From: Sphingomonas parapaucimobilis NBRC 15100
GTDB taxonomy: Bacteria > Pseudomonadota > Alphaproteobacteria > Sphingomonadales > Sphingomonadaceae
DNA: 64,000 nt
Direction of reading: 5' to 3'
Assembly (NCBI RefSeq): GCF_000787715.1
Contig: NZ_BBPI01000087.1
Location: 32,844-96,843, forward strand
Part shown: one piece after another, positions 36,199-47,479 of the stretch
Position numbering within the stretch: position 1 is the stretch's first letter
How the letters are laid out: each line of letters begins with the position of its first letter
Position numbers and translations under genes: made by a program
The notes under the pieces: generated by a model
Database searches by the model: none
The model's input: only the letters and a program-made list of their open reading frames with translations
Told to the model about the DNA's origin: nothing

Positions 36199-36701
36199 TC
36201 CAGACCGAGCGCCTGACTTTGCGCCCCTATGGGATCGCGGATTACGACGCCTATGCCGCGATGGTCGCCGATCCGGTGGTGGTCCGCCATGCCGGTGCAC
36301 CGATGACCGGCGAGGAAGCGTGGATGCGGCTGCTCCGCTTCATCGGCTATTGGTCCGTATTCGGCCATGGCCTGTTCGCCGTCTTCGACCGGATGAGCGG
36401 CCAGTATCTCGGAGAGACGGGCTTCATGGATTTCCGGCGTGAGGTGACACCGAAGCTGACGCCCTCACCACCGGAAGCAGCGTGGGTCTTCACCAGCGCC
36501 GCGCATGGCAAGGGCTTTGCGTTCGAGGCGGCGAGCGCTGCGCACCGTTGGATGGACGAGCATCATGCGCCGTCCTCGACCCAGTGCATCATTTCACCTG
36601 CCAATCTCGGGTCGATCAGGCTGGCGGAGCGGCTGGGTTATGCCTTGCATGACCGGCCGCATTATCGGGGCGAAGCCATGCGCTTTATTCGCGAGGTTTG
36701 A
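36195..36701 (+). CDS. GNAT-family N-acetyltransferase (RimJ/RimL type)
   Basis: This 168-residue acetyltransferase has the RimL-like opening QTERLTLRPYGIADYDAY. The region equivalent to motif A is AHGKGFAFEAASAAHRWMDE, which departs from the usual Q/R-x-x-G-x-G/A by its spacing, and motif B follows as SIRLAERLGYALH. The substrate is unknown. The ATG overlaps the dprA stop, so it is the last gene of plsY-dprA-GNAT. Confidence 0.88.
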   Translation: MIQTERLTLRPYGIADYDAYAAMVADPVVVRHAGAPMTGEEAWMRLLRFIGYWSVFGHGLFAVFDRMSGQYLGETGFMDFRREVTPKLTPSPPEAAWVFTSAAHGKGFAFEAASAAHRWMDEHHAPSSTQCIISPANLGSIRLAERLGYALHDRPHYRGEAMRFIREV

Positions 36702-36703
36702 AC

Positions 36704-36792
36704 GTGGCCTTCGACTTCGCTCAGGCTGAACGGCTGGAGGAATATGTGGTTTTACTCAAGCACCGTTCAGCCTGAGCGCAGTCGAAGGCCAC
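36704..36792. repeat. Inverted pair of CTTCGACTTCGCTCAG repeats
   Basis: Copies at 36704-36733 and 36763-36792 are inverse with a 29-base spacer. The right copy has one change (GAGCGCAGTCGAAG). The pair starts 3 bases after the GNAT stop and likely ends that operon before topA. Confidence 0.88.
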
Positions 36793-36890
36793 GCCTCGAC
36801 GCCCGCCACACCCGAACCAACCCCGCTTGACGGCCCCCCGCCCCCTCCCCATCCTCGCGTACACACGTAAGGGACGTAGTTTTACCACTC

Positions 36891-39488
<2,598 letters not shown>

Positions 39489-39507
39489 GTCGAACCTGAT
39501 CCCGTGA

Positions 39508-39542
39508 GCTGATCCCGGCCCGCCCCGTTCGGGCGGATCAGC
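39508..39542 (+). terminator. Stem-loop after topA, no U-tract
   Basis: GCTGATCC and GGATCAGC form an outer stem of eight pairs with an inner GCCCG/CGGGC stem. No run of T follows, so intrinsic termination is uncertain; it could be a processed 3' end. Confidence 0.35.
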
Positions 39543-39647
39543 GCGCGGCGGTCGGCGGGGTCAACCCGCATCTACCATCGCTTTCCGACTTAAACATAAA
39601 GTGGCGACACACCGAAGGCGCCCGGCCTCCGATCACTATCGCCTTGC

Positions 39648-39902
39648 TCAAGATCTGCTCCGCTCCGCCAAAGGCAAGAGCTTGTCGAAACCACGACGCG
39701 CAAGCAGTCCAAAGCCCAATCCGACGATCCCGGCCAGCGATCGGCCATGGGAATCATCGGCCACCATCCCGTGCGGCAAATTGGCATAGCGTTCGAGCAT
39801 GATCGTCACGGACAGGCCGACGGCTATGGCTACCCCCAAGTGAACGACAAGACGCCAAAAGCTGATCGTCACCGTGCCGTCATTCACACCCTTTTGCTTC
39901 AC
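39648..39902 (-). CDS. Possible small membrane protein
   Basis: An 84-residue reading frame with GTG start holds one hydrophobic helix (WRLVVHLGVAIAVGLSVTIM) followed by a second weak one (LAGIVGLGFGLLA) and a basic end. The gap between topA and the Sel1-like gene has no better candidate. No homologue is recognised, and the ribosome site is weak. This may be a real small gene or chance. Confidence 0.4.
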   Translation of the reverse strand: MKQKGVNDGTVTISFWRLVVHLGVAIAVGLSVTIMLERYANLPHGMVADDSHGRSLAGIVGLGFGLLARRGFDKLLPLAERSRS

Positions 39903-39958
39903 GCTTCGACACCGTCCATCGTCACGACCACAAATGGTCGTGCCATCTTAACGTGACG

Positions 39959-40264
39959 TCAGGCCGCGCGCATCTGCGGCATGTTGCCGTGGAGGAAAGC
40001 GCGGGCCTGACGCTGCGCTTCGGCGATCTCGCGTGCGGTCATGTCGCTGGCCACTTCGGCCCGCGCGATCTGTGCGGGCAGGAAGCCCGCGACCGCCGCC
40101 AGGTTAAACCACTTATGCGCCTCGACCAGGTTCAGGCGCCTGCCCGCGGACCCGGTCGAATAGGCGACCCCCAGGTCGTACATCGTCGCACCATCGTCGG
40201 TCGCCACCTGGTCGGCGAACCGGCTTTCCATCAGGAATTGTGCGGATTTGCTGCTATTGGCCAT
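39959..40264 (-). CDS. Sel1-like repeat protein, short
   Basis: The 101-residue protein holds a single Sel1-type helical repeat (MYDLGVAYSTGSAGRRLNLVEAHKWF in two parts, then NLAAVAG) and a helical tail (EIAEAQRQARAFL). It has no signal peptide. Sel1 units mediate protein contacts. Its role is unknown; homologues of this compact form occur in sphingomonads as far as I recall. Confidence 0.7.
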   Translation of the reverse strand: MANSSKSAQFLMESRFADQVATDDGATMYDLGVAYSTGSAGRRLNLVEAHKWFNLAAVAGFLPAQIARAEVASDMTAREIAEAQRQARAFLHGNMPQMRAA

Positions 40265-40338
40265 ATCCTGCCCCTCTGTTCGGACGCCTCTGCGTCCGAC
40301 TCTGGGTCTATGGCCATAACGGTCACAAATTGGTTAAC

Positions 40339-41184
40339 TCATGACGGGTCGGTGACAGCGATATTATCGATCAGTCTGGTCGATCCCATGCGTGCGGCGG
40401 CCACCAGACGGCGCGGGCGTTCGACGGTGCAATCGAGTGAAAGTGTTACCGCGTCGACCAGCTCGACATAATCGACCTCGAACCCGGCGGCGGTCAGGGT
40501 CGCGCGGGCATCGGCCAAAACGGTCGCTGTTTCCTCGCCCCGCCCGATCGCGCGCGCCGCAACGCCCAGCGCGCGCGGCAGCGCGACCGCCTTGGCCCGC
40601 TGTTCCTCGTCGAGATAGATGTTGCGCGACGACAGGGCCAGGCCGTCATCGTCGCGCTGCGTGGGCACGCCGACCACGTCGATGGGGAAGTCGAGATCGG
40701 CGACCATGCGGCGGATCACCGCCAGCTGCTGGAAATCCTTCTCGCCGAAATAGGCGGCATCGGGGCCGACCTGGTTGAACAGCTTGGCGACGACGGTGGC
40801 GACGCCGTCGAAATGGCCGGGGCGCGATGCCCCCTCCAGCCCCTCGCTGACGCCATCGACGCGGATCGAGGTCGCATGCCCATCCGGATACATCACCTCG
40901 ACGCCCGGCATCCACAGCAGGTCGCAGCCCGCCTCGGTCAGCATCCGGATGTCGGATTGCTCGCGCCGGGGATAACGGCCCAGATCCTCGCCCGCGCCGA
41001 ACTGCTTCGGGTTGACGAAGATCGACGCCACGACCTTGGTGCCCGGCCGCTTCGCCGCTTCGACAAGTGCGATATGCCCGGCATGGAGCGCGCCCATGGT
41101 CGGCACCAGCGCCACGCGCGCACCCTCGGCACGCAAAGCGGCGAGCGCCTCGACCAAGGCTTCGCGATCCCGAATGACTTGCAC
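40339..41184 (-). CDS. panC: Pantothenate synthetase
   Basis: This 281-residue enzyme ligates pantoate and beta-alanine with ATP. It has the nucleotide-binding PTMGALHAGHIALV, FVNPKQFGAGEDLGRYPR, YFGEKDFQQLAVIRRMV and LSSRNIYL. The GTG at 41184 has GAGGGG about 9 bases upstream and gives the normal N-terminus (VQVIRDREALV); the frame is open to 41244 without support. It is divergent from mipZ. No panB lies next to it. Confidence 0.94.
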   Translation of the reverse strand: MQVIRDREALVEALAALRAEGARVALVPTMGALHAGHIALVEAAKRPGTKVVASIFVNPKQFGAGEDLGRYPRREQSDIRMLTEAGCDLLWMPGVEVMYPDGHATSIRVDGVSEGLEGASRPGHFDGVATVVAKLFNQVGPDAAYFGEKDFQQLAVIRRMVADLDFPIDVVGVPTQRDDDGLALSSRNIYLDEEQRAKAVALPRALGVAARAIGRGEETATVLADARATLTAAGFEVDYVELVDAVTLSLDCTVERPRRLVAAARMGSTRLIDNIAVTDPS

Positions 41185-41259
41185 TGATTTTACCCCTCGT
41201 TCCCCACGCCGAGGGCTTCTATGTAGGGTGGCAACGGGGATCAATAAGGAAGCGACGAG

Positions 41260-42096
41260 TTGCCGGAACGGCTATCTTCAACGCACGTCATCGTCTTTGC
41301 CAATGAAAAAGGTGGCACGGGCAAATCGACGACGGCGGTTCATGTGGCGATCGCGCTGGCCGCCAAGGGCGCACGCGTGGCGTGCCTCGATCTGGATCAT
41401 CGCCAGCGGACGGTGGGCCGCTATCTCGACAACCGGGCCGACACGATCAAGCGCACCGGGCACAAGCTGCCCATGCCGGTCCATGCGACTCATACCAGCC
41501 AGACCGAGGAGGGATTCGAGGAGCTGTGGTTCGGCCTGTCGCAGGATGCCGACTTCCTGATCGTCGACACGCCGGGCCGCGACGATCATTTCGCGCGGAC
41601 GGCGGCGGCCTTGTCCAACACGCTGGTCACGCCGATGAACGACAGCTTTGTCGACTTCGACCTGATCGGACAGGTGGACCCGGAGACGTTCCAGGTGACG
41701 CGCCCCAGCTTCTATTCGGAACTGATCTGGGACGCGCGCAAGCAGCGGGCGCGGGCCGACGGCACCACCATCGACTGGGTCGTGTTGCGCAACCGGCTTC
41801 AGCATATCGAGGCGCGCAACATGCGCCGGGTGTCGGATGCCTTGGGCGATCTGTCGCGCCGGGTTGGCTTCCGCGTCATTCCGGGCCTTGGCGAGCGCGT
41901 CATCTATCGCGAAATGTTCCCCAACGGCCTGACCATGATCGACGCCAAGGAGTTCGGCGCGATGGGGCTGGGCCATGTCGCCGCGCGGCAGGAACTGCGC
42001 GAGATGATGGCCGCGCTGCAACTGCCCGAAGGGGGTGCGGACGCGGGAGCCGAAACGGTCGCGGCGGGCGCGAACGAGACAGACGCCGCCGCATGA
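41260..42096 (+). CDS. mipZ: MipZ-like division-site regulator (ParA/MinD ATPase)
   Basis: The 278-residue P-loop ATPase has the deviant Walker A NEKGGTGKSTTAVHVA (signature Lys17, Lys22). The stretches DLDHRQRTVGRYLDNR, TPMNDSFVDFDLIGQVDPET and WVVLRNRLQHIEARN closely follow Caulobacter MipZ as I know it. MipZ forms a gradient from the ParB-bound origin and inhibits FtsZ away from midcell. The start is TTG at 41260 with AAGGAAG upstream. The stop overlaps the J-protein start. Confidence 0.92.
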   Translation: MPERLSSTHVIVFANEKGGTGKSTTAVHVAIALAAKGARVACLDLDHRQRTVGRYLDNRADTIKRTGHKLPMPVHATHTSQTEEGFEELWFGLSQDADFLIVDTPGRDDHFARTAAALSNTLVTPMNDSFVDFDLIGQVDPETFQVTRPSFYSELIWDARKQRARADGTTIDWVVLRNRLQHIEARNMRRVSDALGDLSRRVGFRVIPGLGERVIYREMFPNGLTMIDAKEFGAMGLGHVAARQELREMMAALQLPEGGADAGAETVAAGANETDAAA

Positions 42097-42362
42097 AATG
42101 GCTGATCGCGCTGGCGGTCATCTGGCTGGTGTGGCGCTATATGCCACGCCCGGCCAGGCCGAAACCCGCGCCCCGGCTGCCACGGGACGAGGCGGACGCG
42201 CTGGCGATCCTCGACCTGCCGCCGGGCGCGGACGTCGAGGCGATTCGCCAGGCGCATCGCCGCCTGATCGGGCAGGTCCATCCCGATCGCGGCGGCTCGG
42301 CCGACCTGACGCGGCGGGTGAACGCCGCGCGCGACCTGTTGCTGGCGCGCCGTGATGCCTGA
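42093..42362 (+). CDS. Small membrane-anchored J-domain protein
   Basis: This 89-residue protein has one TM helix (LIALAVIWLVWRY), a Pro/Arg linker, and a short J-like domain (about residues 35-89) with the HPD motif in QVHPDRGGSADL. It would recruit DnaK to the membrane. The ATG overlaps the mipZ stop (ATGA), and the end overlaps the next gene by eight bases, so the three genes are tightly coupled. Confidence 0.85.
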   Translation: MKWLIALAVIWLVWRYMPRPARPKPAPRLPRDEADALAILDLPPGADVEAIRQAHRRLIGQVHPDRGGSADLTRRVNAARDLLLARRDA

Positions 42363-43740
42363 TCCGGGGGCCGAGCGGGCGGCGGCGATCCACCCCAGCG
42401 CCTGCCGCGAATATGACGTGCGCGGCACGGTGCCCGAGACACTGGACGAAGGCGCGGCCTATGCCGTCGGGCGCGGCTTTGCGACGCGCGTGCGGCGCGC
42501 GGGCGGCACCCGCGTCGTGGTCGGGCGCGACGGGCGGCTCAGCTCGCCGATGCTGGAGGCCGCGCTGGTCGAGGGGCTGACCGACAGCGGCGTCGACGTC
42601 GTGCGCATCGGCCTCGGCCCCACGCCGATGGTCTATTTCGCGGAGGCGACCCTAGGGGTGGACGGCGCCGTACAGGTAACGGGCAGCCACAACCCCCGCG
42701 ACGACAACGGCTTCAAGATGGTGCTGCGCCATCGCCCCTTTTTCGGCGAGGATGTCCAGGATCTGGCGCGCATGGCGGCGGCGCGCGACTGGACCGAGGG
42801 CGCGGGGACCGTCGAACAGGTCGACGTCCTCGACGCCTATGTCGACAGGCTGCTGGCCGGTTATGCGGGCGGCGAATACCGGATCGGCTGGGACTGTGGT
42901 TCGGGCGCGTCCGGCCCCGTCATCGAAAAGCTGGTCCAGCGCCTGCCGGGTGAGCATCATACGCTGTTCACCGATGTGGATGGTCATTTCCCGCATCATC
43001 ACCCCGATCCGACGGTCGAGGCCAATCTAGACGCGCTGAAGCGACTGGTGGCGGACAGACGCCTCGATTTCGGATTCGCTTTCGATGGCGACGGCGACCG
43101 GATCGGTGCGGTCGACGGACAGGGCCGGGTGATCTGGGGCGACCAGATATTGATGCTGCTGGCGGGGCCTGCGCTGGCCGAGCATCCGGGCGCACCGATC
43201 GTGGCGGACGTGAAGGCCAGCCAGGCGCTGTTCGACCATGTCGAAGGCCTGGGCGGACGGCCGGTGATGTGGAAGACCGGGCACAGCCTGATGAAGACCA
43301 AGATGGCCGAGACGGGGGCACCGCTGGGCGGCGAGATGTCGGGCCATCTGTTCTTCGCGGGCGAATGGTATGGCTTCGACGATGCCCATTATGCCGCGAT
43401 TCGCCTGATCCGCAGCGTGCATCTGGCGGGCCGCTCGATGACCGAGCTGCGCGGCGCGATGCCCGCGATGATCGATATTCCCGAAACGCGGATCACGGTG
43501 GCGGAGGCAGACAAGTTCGCCATCGTTGCCCGCGTGGCGGCGGCGCTGGCCCGCGACGGGGCGGAGGTGAACGACACCGATGGCGTCCGGGTGCGGACGG
43601 CGGATGGCTGGTGGTTGCTGCGCGCGTCAAACACCCAGGCCGCGCTGACCGTGCGCGCCGAAGCCTGGGATAGCGCCGGACTGGAGCGGGTATTGGCGGA
43701 ACTGGACCGTTATCTGGCGGCCGAAGGAGTGCGGCGGTAG
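42355..43740 (+). CDS. Phosphomannomutase/phosphoglucomutase
   Basis: This 461-residue phosphohexomutase of the AlgC/ManB type supplies mannose-1-P or glucose-1-P for polysaccharides. It shows the phosphoserine loop QVTGSHNPRDDNG, the metal loop FAFDGDGDRIG, the sugar loop GGEMSGHLFF and the phosphate site LRASNTQAA. ATG 42355 is preferred to the GTG just before it. It is last in the mipZ operon. Confidence 0.94.
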   Translation: MPDPGAERAAAIHPSACREYDVRGTVPETLDEGAAYAVGRGFATRVRRAGGTRVVVGRDGRLSSPMLEAALVEGLTDSGVDVVRIGLGPTPMVYFAEATLGVDGAVQVTGSHNPRDDNGFKMVLRHRPFFGEDVQDLARMAAARDWTEGAGTVEQVDVLDAYVDRLLAGYAGGEYRIGWDCGSGASGPVIEKLVQRLPGEHHTLFTDVDGHFPHHHPDPTVEANLDALKRLVADRRLDFGFAFDGDGDRIGAVDGQGRVIWGDQILMLLAGPALAEHPGAPIVADVKASQALFDHVEGLGGRPVMWKTGHSLMKTKMAETGAPLGGEMSGHLFFAGEWYGFDDAHYAAIRLIRSVHLAGRSMTELRGAMPAMIDIPETRITVAEADKFAIVARVAAALARDGAEVNDTDGVRVRTADGWWLLRASNTQAALTVRAEAWDSAGLERVLAELDRYLAAEGVRR

Positions 43741-43749
43741 CGCCGGGCG

Positions 43750-43838
43750 TGGCCTTCGACTTCGCTCAGGCTGAACGGCGCGAGGGAATAGCGGCCAAAT
43801 ATCCCAACCCCCGTTCAGCCTGAGCGAAGTATAGGGCC
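43750..43838. repeat. Inverted pair of CTTCGACTTCGCTCAG repeats, one arm degenerate
   Basis: The copy at 43750-43778 is intact; the inverse copy at 43811-43838 reads GAGCGAAGTATAGGGCC and has lost the TCGAA match. It lies between convergent genes. Confidence 0.82.
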
Positions 43839-43876
43839 AAGGGAAGCCCCCCACCAAGGGCCTCCCCGCCAACCGA

Positions 43877-44983
43877 TCAAATTTCCCCGATCATCTCCGA
43901 CAGCACTTCCAGGCACGACACGCCCAGCTTCGCCGAACGCGCGCCAGACCAGCCATGGACGCGGTCCGGATTCGGCGCATGATCCTTGAACGGCATCTCC
44001 AACGTCACCGACACCGCACCGAACCGCTCGGCGAGCTGGTTGGTCGACATGGAGAGATTGGCGTTGCCCGCGCTCGACTTCTCATAGCCCATCTGGGTCT
44101 GGAAATCGGGCGTGTGCGCGGCGAGGCGGCGGCCGAATGCGTAGAATTTGGCGCCGTGTTCCTCGGTCCAGCTGGGAATGCCCTCGAACCCGGCGATGAA
44201 GTTCGCCGGAATCGCCTCGTCGCCATGCGCGTCGATCGCGAAGTCGACGCCGGTCTGGTCCATGCGATTGCGCACACACAGCACTTCCGGGCTGCGCTCG
44301 GGCGTCGGCTCATGCCATTCGCGGTTGAGGTTCACCCCCGCCGCATTGGTGCGCAGGTGTCCGCGCCGCGTGCCATCGGGGTTCATATTGGGCACGACAT
44401 GGACCGTCGCCGCCGCCAGCAGCGGCTCGGCCGCCGGGCTGGTCAGCCAGTCGAGCGCGCCCTCCATCCACCATTCGGCCATCGATTCGCCCGGATGCTG
44501 GCGGGCATAGAGCCACACCTGCTTGGGGCCGGAGCCAAGGCGCAGATAGTCGATCGGCTGGCCATCCAGCGTCCGGCCGATCTCTTCGTGATGGACACCC
44601 TTTGCGGCGATTCGTGCGATCAGGTCGCTGTGCCGCTCCATCGTGTACGGCTCGAAATAGGCGAACCAGGCGAGGTCCGACTCGCCCGTCCACTGCCATT
44701 CCAGCACGCCGTCGGCATAGGTGGTCGGCGTCATCCGCCAATCCTGCCGGTCGGTCGAGGCGCGGACGTGATAATTGGTCCAGCCATCGGGAAAGGCCGA
44801 ATCCGCGCCGTTCAGGATGCGGAAGGTCAGCGTCCGCCCCTTCGCCCCGCCGACCCGGAAATAGAACCATTGGTAGAAGTCGGAATCCTTGTCCTTGACG
44901 ATTTCCAGGTCGACCCGGTCGCCCTCGATCGCCACGACGCGGATATTGCCGCCGTCGAACGACGCGTTGATGGTCAGCGTCAT
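43877..44983 (-). CDS. M14-family metallocarboxypeptidase (cytosolic CCP-like)
   Basis: The 368-residue protein joins an N-terminal beta domain (residues 1-115; FYQWFYFRVGGAKGRTL) to a zinc carboxypeptidase domain. Metal ligands are the His and Glu of RQHPGESMAEWW and a later His (DAHGDE region), with NMNPDGTRRGHLRTNAAGVN in two parts for the substrate site and LEMPFKDH near the end for the catalytic Glu. This layout matches the cytosolic carboxypeptidase group known for trimming side-chain glutamates in eukaryotes. There is no signal peptide. Bacterial substrate unknown. Confidence 0.9.
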   Translation of the reverse strand: MTLTINASFDGGNIRVVAIEGDRVDLEIVKDKDSDFYQWFYFRVGGAKGRTLTFRILNGADSAFPDGWTNYHVRASTDRQDWRMTPTTYADGVLEWQWTGESDLAWFAYFEPYTMERHSDLIARIAAKGVHHEEIGRTLDGQPIDYLRLGSGPKQVWLYARQHPGESMAEWWMEGALDWLTSPAAEPLLAAATVHVVPNMNPDGTRRGHLRTNAAGVNLNREWHEPTPERSPEVLCVRNRMDQTGVDFAIDAHGDEAIPANFIAGFEGIPSWTEEHGAKFYAFGRRLAAHTPDFQTQMGYEKSSAGNANLSMSTNQLAERFGAVSVTLEMPFKDHAPNPDRVHGWSGARSAKLGVSCLEVLSEMIGEI

Positions 44984-44987
44984 CGCC

Positions 44988-45605
44988 TTACTTCACCTCG
45001 ATCGTGCGGCCTGATTCGCCGGGGAATTTGGTGAACAGCGCATCGGCGAGCTTGGCGGCCTGCGCCTGCGCGTCGAGCTTGGCCAGCGCCTGGACCGGCG
45101 CGATGTTTCGCGCGCTGCCTTCCCAGATGGGCGACTGGTCGACGCGACGCTTGATCTGGACCGACAATTCGGTACCGATGATCTCCTGCGGCTGGCTCTT
45201 GCCGATCGGGAAGCTCAGCCCCCCGCCCAGCCCCACGCCGCCGCCACGACCGCCGGAGAAGCTGCCGCCCCCCAGACCGATCGAGAAGGGCGAGGGACGC
45301 GGCGGACCCAGCCGGTTGGCGCGGGTGAAGTTCACGGTCGCGATGAAGTCGGGCTGCGTATCCCCCTGCGCCAGCGAATAGCCGTTGCGCAGCAGCGCGG
45401 TCTCGACCGCGGCGGCATAGGTCTTGAACTCGATGCTGGCCGGGCCGGTGGCCGACAGCGGCTCGACGCGGATGGTCCCGCGCGCGATCGGCTGACCCAG
45501 GTGATAGCGGATCACCTCGGTCGGGGGCAGACGCCCGCCCGTGGTGGAACAGGCGGCCAGCGTTCCGGCGGCGGCCGCGAGGATCAGGAGCGAGCGGGCT
45601 TTCAT
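44988..45605 (-). CDS. DUF4136-type lipoprotein
   Basis: This 205-residue lipoprotein has the lipobox GTLAAC and a DUF4136-like fold (TIRVEPLSATGPASIEFKTY, ALLRNGYSLAQGDTQPDFI). A long Gly-rich insert (about residues 108-135; GLGGGSFSGGRGGG) precedes the C-terminal strands. The domain is common in Gram-negative envelopes with unknown role. The ATG at 45605 begins the signal; the frame is open upstream. It lies four bases upstream of the M14 gene on the same strand. Confidence 0.82.
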   Translation of the reverse strand: MKARSLLILAAAAGTLAACSTTGGRLPPTEVIRYHLGQPIARGTIRVEPLSATGPASIEFKTYAAAVETALLRNGYSLAQGDTQPDFIATVNFTRANRLGPPRPSPFSIGLGGGSFSGGRGGGVGLGGGLSFPIGKSQPQEIIGTELSVQIKRRVDQSPIWEGSARNIAPVQALAKLDAQAQAAKLADALFTKFPGESGRTIEVK

Positions 45606-45791
45606 GCGTTGAAGACCTTGAGAGATGTTACGGATGGGCAACGCATGACATATGGGGGATGATCCGGCGGCGGAAGAGGGCGCGGCGATCATGACCCATC
45701 CGTCATGCCGGAACCTTGACTTAAGTGCCGGTTGCCACTAGGCGGCGACGCTTTCCAGATCACCCTCCAGTTCAAAAGAAGCGAATCGATC

Positions 45792-45917
45792 ATGAAGATC
45801 CGCAATTCCCTGAAGTCGCTCAAGGATCGTCACCGGGACAACCGCGTGATCCGCCGTCGCGGCCGCACCTATGTCATCAACAAGACCAACCGTCGTTTCA
45901 AGGCGCGCCAGGGCTAA
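45792..45917 (+). CDS. rpmJ: 50S ribosomal protein L36, zinc-free type
   Basis: The 41-residue protein opens [17 protein letters not shown] and has no cysteine, so it is the zinc-independent L36 form with the extra internal segment normal for many alphaproteobacteria. The ATG at 45792 is clear. The HAD hydrolase gene starts nine bases after its stop on the same strand. Confidence 0.95.
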   Translation: MKIRNSLKSLKDRHRDNRVIRRRGRTYVINKTNRRFKARQG

Positions 45918-45926
45918 TCAGCCCTG

Positions 45927-46586
45927 ATGCCGATCGAATCGAACGTGACGGGCGAACAGTCCGTGACGCGCGCCGATCGGCCGACCTCCGTCATCTTCGA
46001 CGTCGGTCGTGTGCTTTACGACTGGGATCCCCGGATCCTGTATCGGCGCCTGATCGCAGACGATCGGGCGCTCGATGCATTTGTGCGCGATGTCGTCACC
46101 ACCGAGTGGCATTTCCAGCATGATGCGGGCCGCGACTTCGCCGACACCTCGGCGGAGCTGATCGCGCTGTACCCGCAACACCGGGAATTGATCGCCGCCT
46201 GGGGTCCGCGCTTCGGCGAGAGCATCGGCGATCCCATTGCCGGGATGCACGAACTCGTCGCCGAACTGGACGCGGGCGGCGTGCCCTTGTTCGCGATCCC
46301 GAACTTCAGCCACGAATTCTGGCCGCCCTTCCGCGCGCGCGAATCGGCGCTGTTCGACCGTTTCCGCGACATCGTGGTGTCGGGCGACGAAAAGCTCGTG
46401 AAGCCCGATCCCGCCATCTACCGCCTCGCGCTCGCCCGATTCGGGCTGGAGCCGGGGCAGGCGGTGTTCATCGACGACAATCGTGCGAATATCGATGCGG
46501 CCGCGGCGCTGGGCATTTATGCGCTGCACTTCACCGACGAAGCGACGGTGCGGCCGCAGCTTCGGGCGTTGGGATTGGTGGCCTAG
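45927..46586 (+). CDS. HAD-superfamily hydrolase (YihX-like) with altered motif II
   Basis: This 219-residue HAD-IA phosphatase-type protein has motif I VIFDVGRVLYDWDP (nucleophile Asp), motif III Lys in DEKLVKPDPAIY and motif IV VFIDDNRANIDAA. Motif II, normally ending in Thr or Ser (as in AITNF), reads LFAIPNFSHEFW, with Pro in that place. Either the next Ser substitutes or activity is reduced. It follows rpmJ closely and may be co-transcribed. Substrate unknown. Confidence 0.85.
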   Translation: MPIESNVTGEQSVTRADRPTSVIFDVGRVLYDWDPRILYRRLIADDRALDAFVRDVVTTEWHFQHDAGRDFADTSAELIALYPQHRELIAAWGPRFGESIGDPIAGMHELVAELDAGGVPLFAIPNFSHEFWPPFRARESALFDRFRDIVVSGDEKLVKPDPAIYRLALARFGLEPGQAVFIDDNRANIDAAAALGIYALHFTDEATVRPQLRALGLVA

Positions 46587-46596
46587 GTCTTCGCGT

Positions 46597-46671
46597 AGCC
46601 TTCGACTTCGCTCAGGCTGAACGGAACTTGATACGAAACCCCGTTCACGCTGAGCGAAGTCGAAGCGCACG
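46597..46671. repeat. Inverted pair of CTTCGACTTCGCTCAG repeats
   Basis: Copies at 46597-46624 and 46641-46671 face each other with only 16 bases between; the right one reads GTTCACGCTGAGCGAAGTCG. The pair lies between convergent genes. Confidence 0.85.
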
Positions 46672-46679
46672 GGAATCCG

Positions 46680-47282
46680 TTACCGCTCCAGCGACGCCAG
46701 CTGCGCCTGATTCGCCTGGCTCGCCTCGGTCTCCAACAGCATCGGATCGAAATGATCCCCGACCATCTGGTCGGTGACGATCACATTCGTCCCCACCGAG
46801 GTTATCGAAAACAGCTTCTTGGCGAAGGCCGCAGGAAGCCGGATGCAACCATGCGAATCCGGGAAACCCGGATTGTTGCCCGCATGAAGCGCGACGCCGT
46901 CCCAAGTCAGCCGCTGCATGAACGGCATGGGGGCCGAATTATACAGGTTGCTGCGATGCATCTCACGCTTCTGCAGGATCGGGAAGACGCCGACGGGGGT
47001 GTCCTTGCCGTCCTTGCCGGTCGACACCGACGCCGCCGCAACCATCATGTCGCCGCGATAAACATAGGCGCGCTGCATCGGCAGGCTGATGACCACCGTC
47101 ACCGGCAGCGCGATCGGATCGGCCTGTGCCATCGAGGGGTCGGCCCAGACGAATCGGTTGGGGGCAAGAGCGGCAGCAGCCTGGGCCACGGTCGCAGTGG
47201 CCGGGCCTTCCTCGGCTAGTACCGGCACAGCCAGACCCAGCGTCGTAGCGCCCAGCAAGGCGGCAAAAGCGAAAGCCTTCAT
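46680..47282 (-). CDS. L,D-transpeptidase (YkuD domain)
   Basis: The 200-residue periplasmic protein has a signal peptide (MKAFAFAALLGATTLGLA) and a YkuD domain with the catalytic motif HAGNNPGFPDSHGCIRLP. It should form 3-3 peptidoglycan cross-links or attach proteins to the wall. The ATG at 47282 has AAGGAAAAGGG upstream and beats the frame start at 47306. It is divergent from the second transpeptidase-type gene at 47480. Confidence 0.92.
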   Translation of the reverse strand: MKAFAFAALLGATTLGLAVPVLAEEGPATATVAQAAAALAPNRFVWADPSMAQADPIALPVTVVISLPMQRAYVYRGDMMVAAASVSTGKDGKDTPVGVFPILQKREMHRSNLYNSAPMPFMQRLTWDGVALHAGNNPGFPDSHGCIRLPAAFAKKLFSITSVGTNVIVTDQMVGDHFDPMLLETEASQANQAQLASLER

Positions 47283-47479
47283 ATCCCTTTTCCTTGGCGA
47301 GTTCACAAAATCTTAAACCCGTCAAGCGACAATTTGTGCCAAGCGAAATTTTTTGCGCTGCGGCGGAACTTTCGCTGAATCGATGGAACCAAGCGATCAA
47401 CCGATGGGCCGATGGGCAGAAAAATGGCCTGACCTTTGCTACATAGGGTTTGCGGGAATTCTGGGGTTGAAGGACCAAA

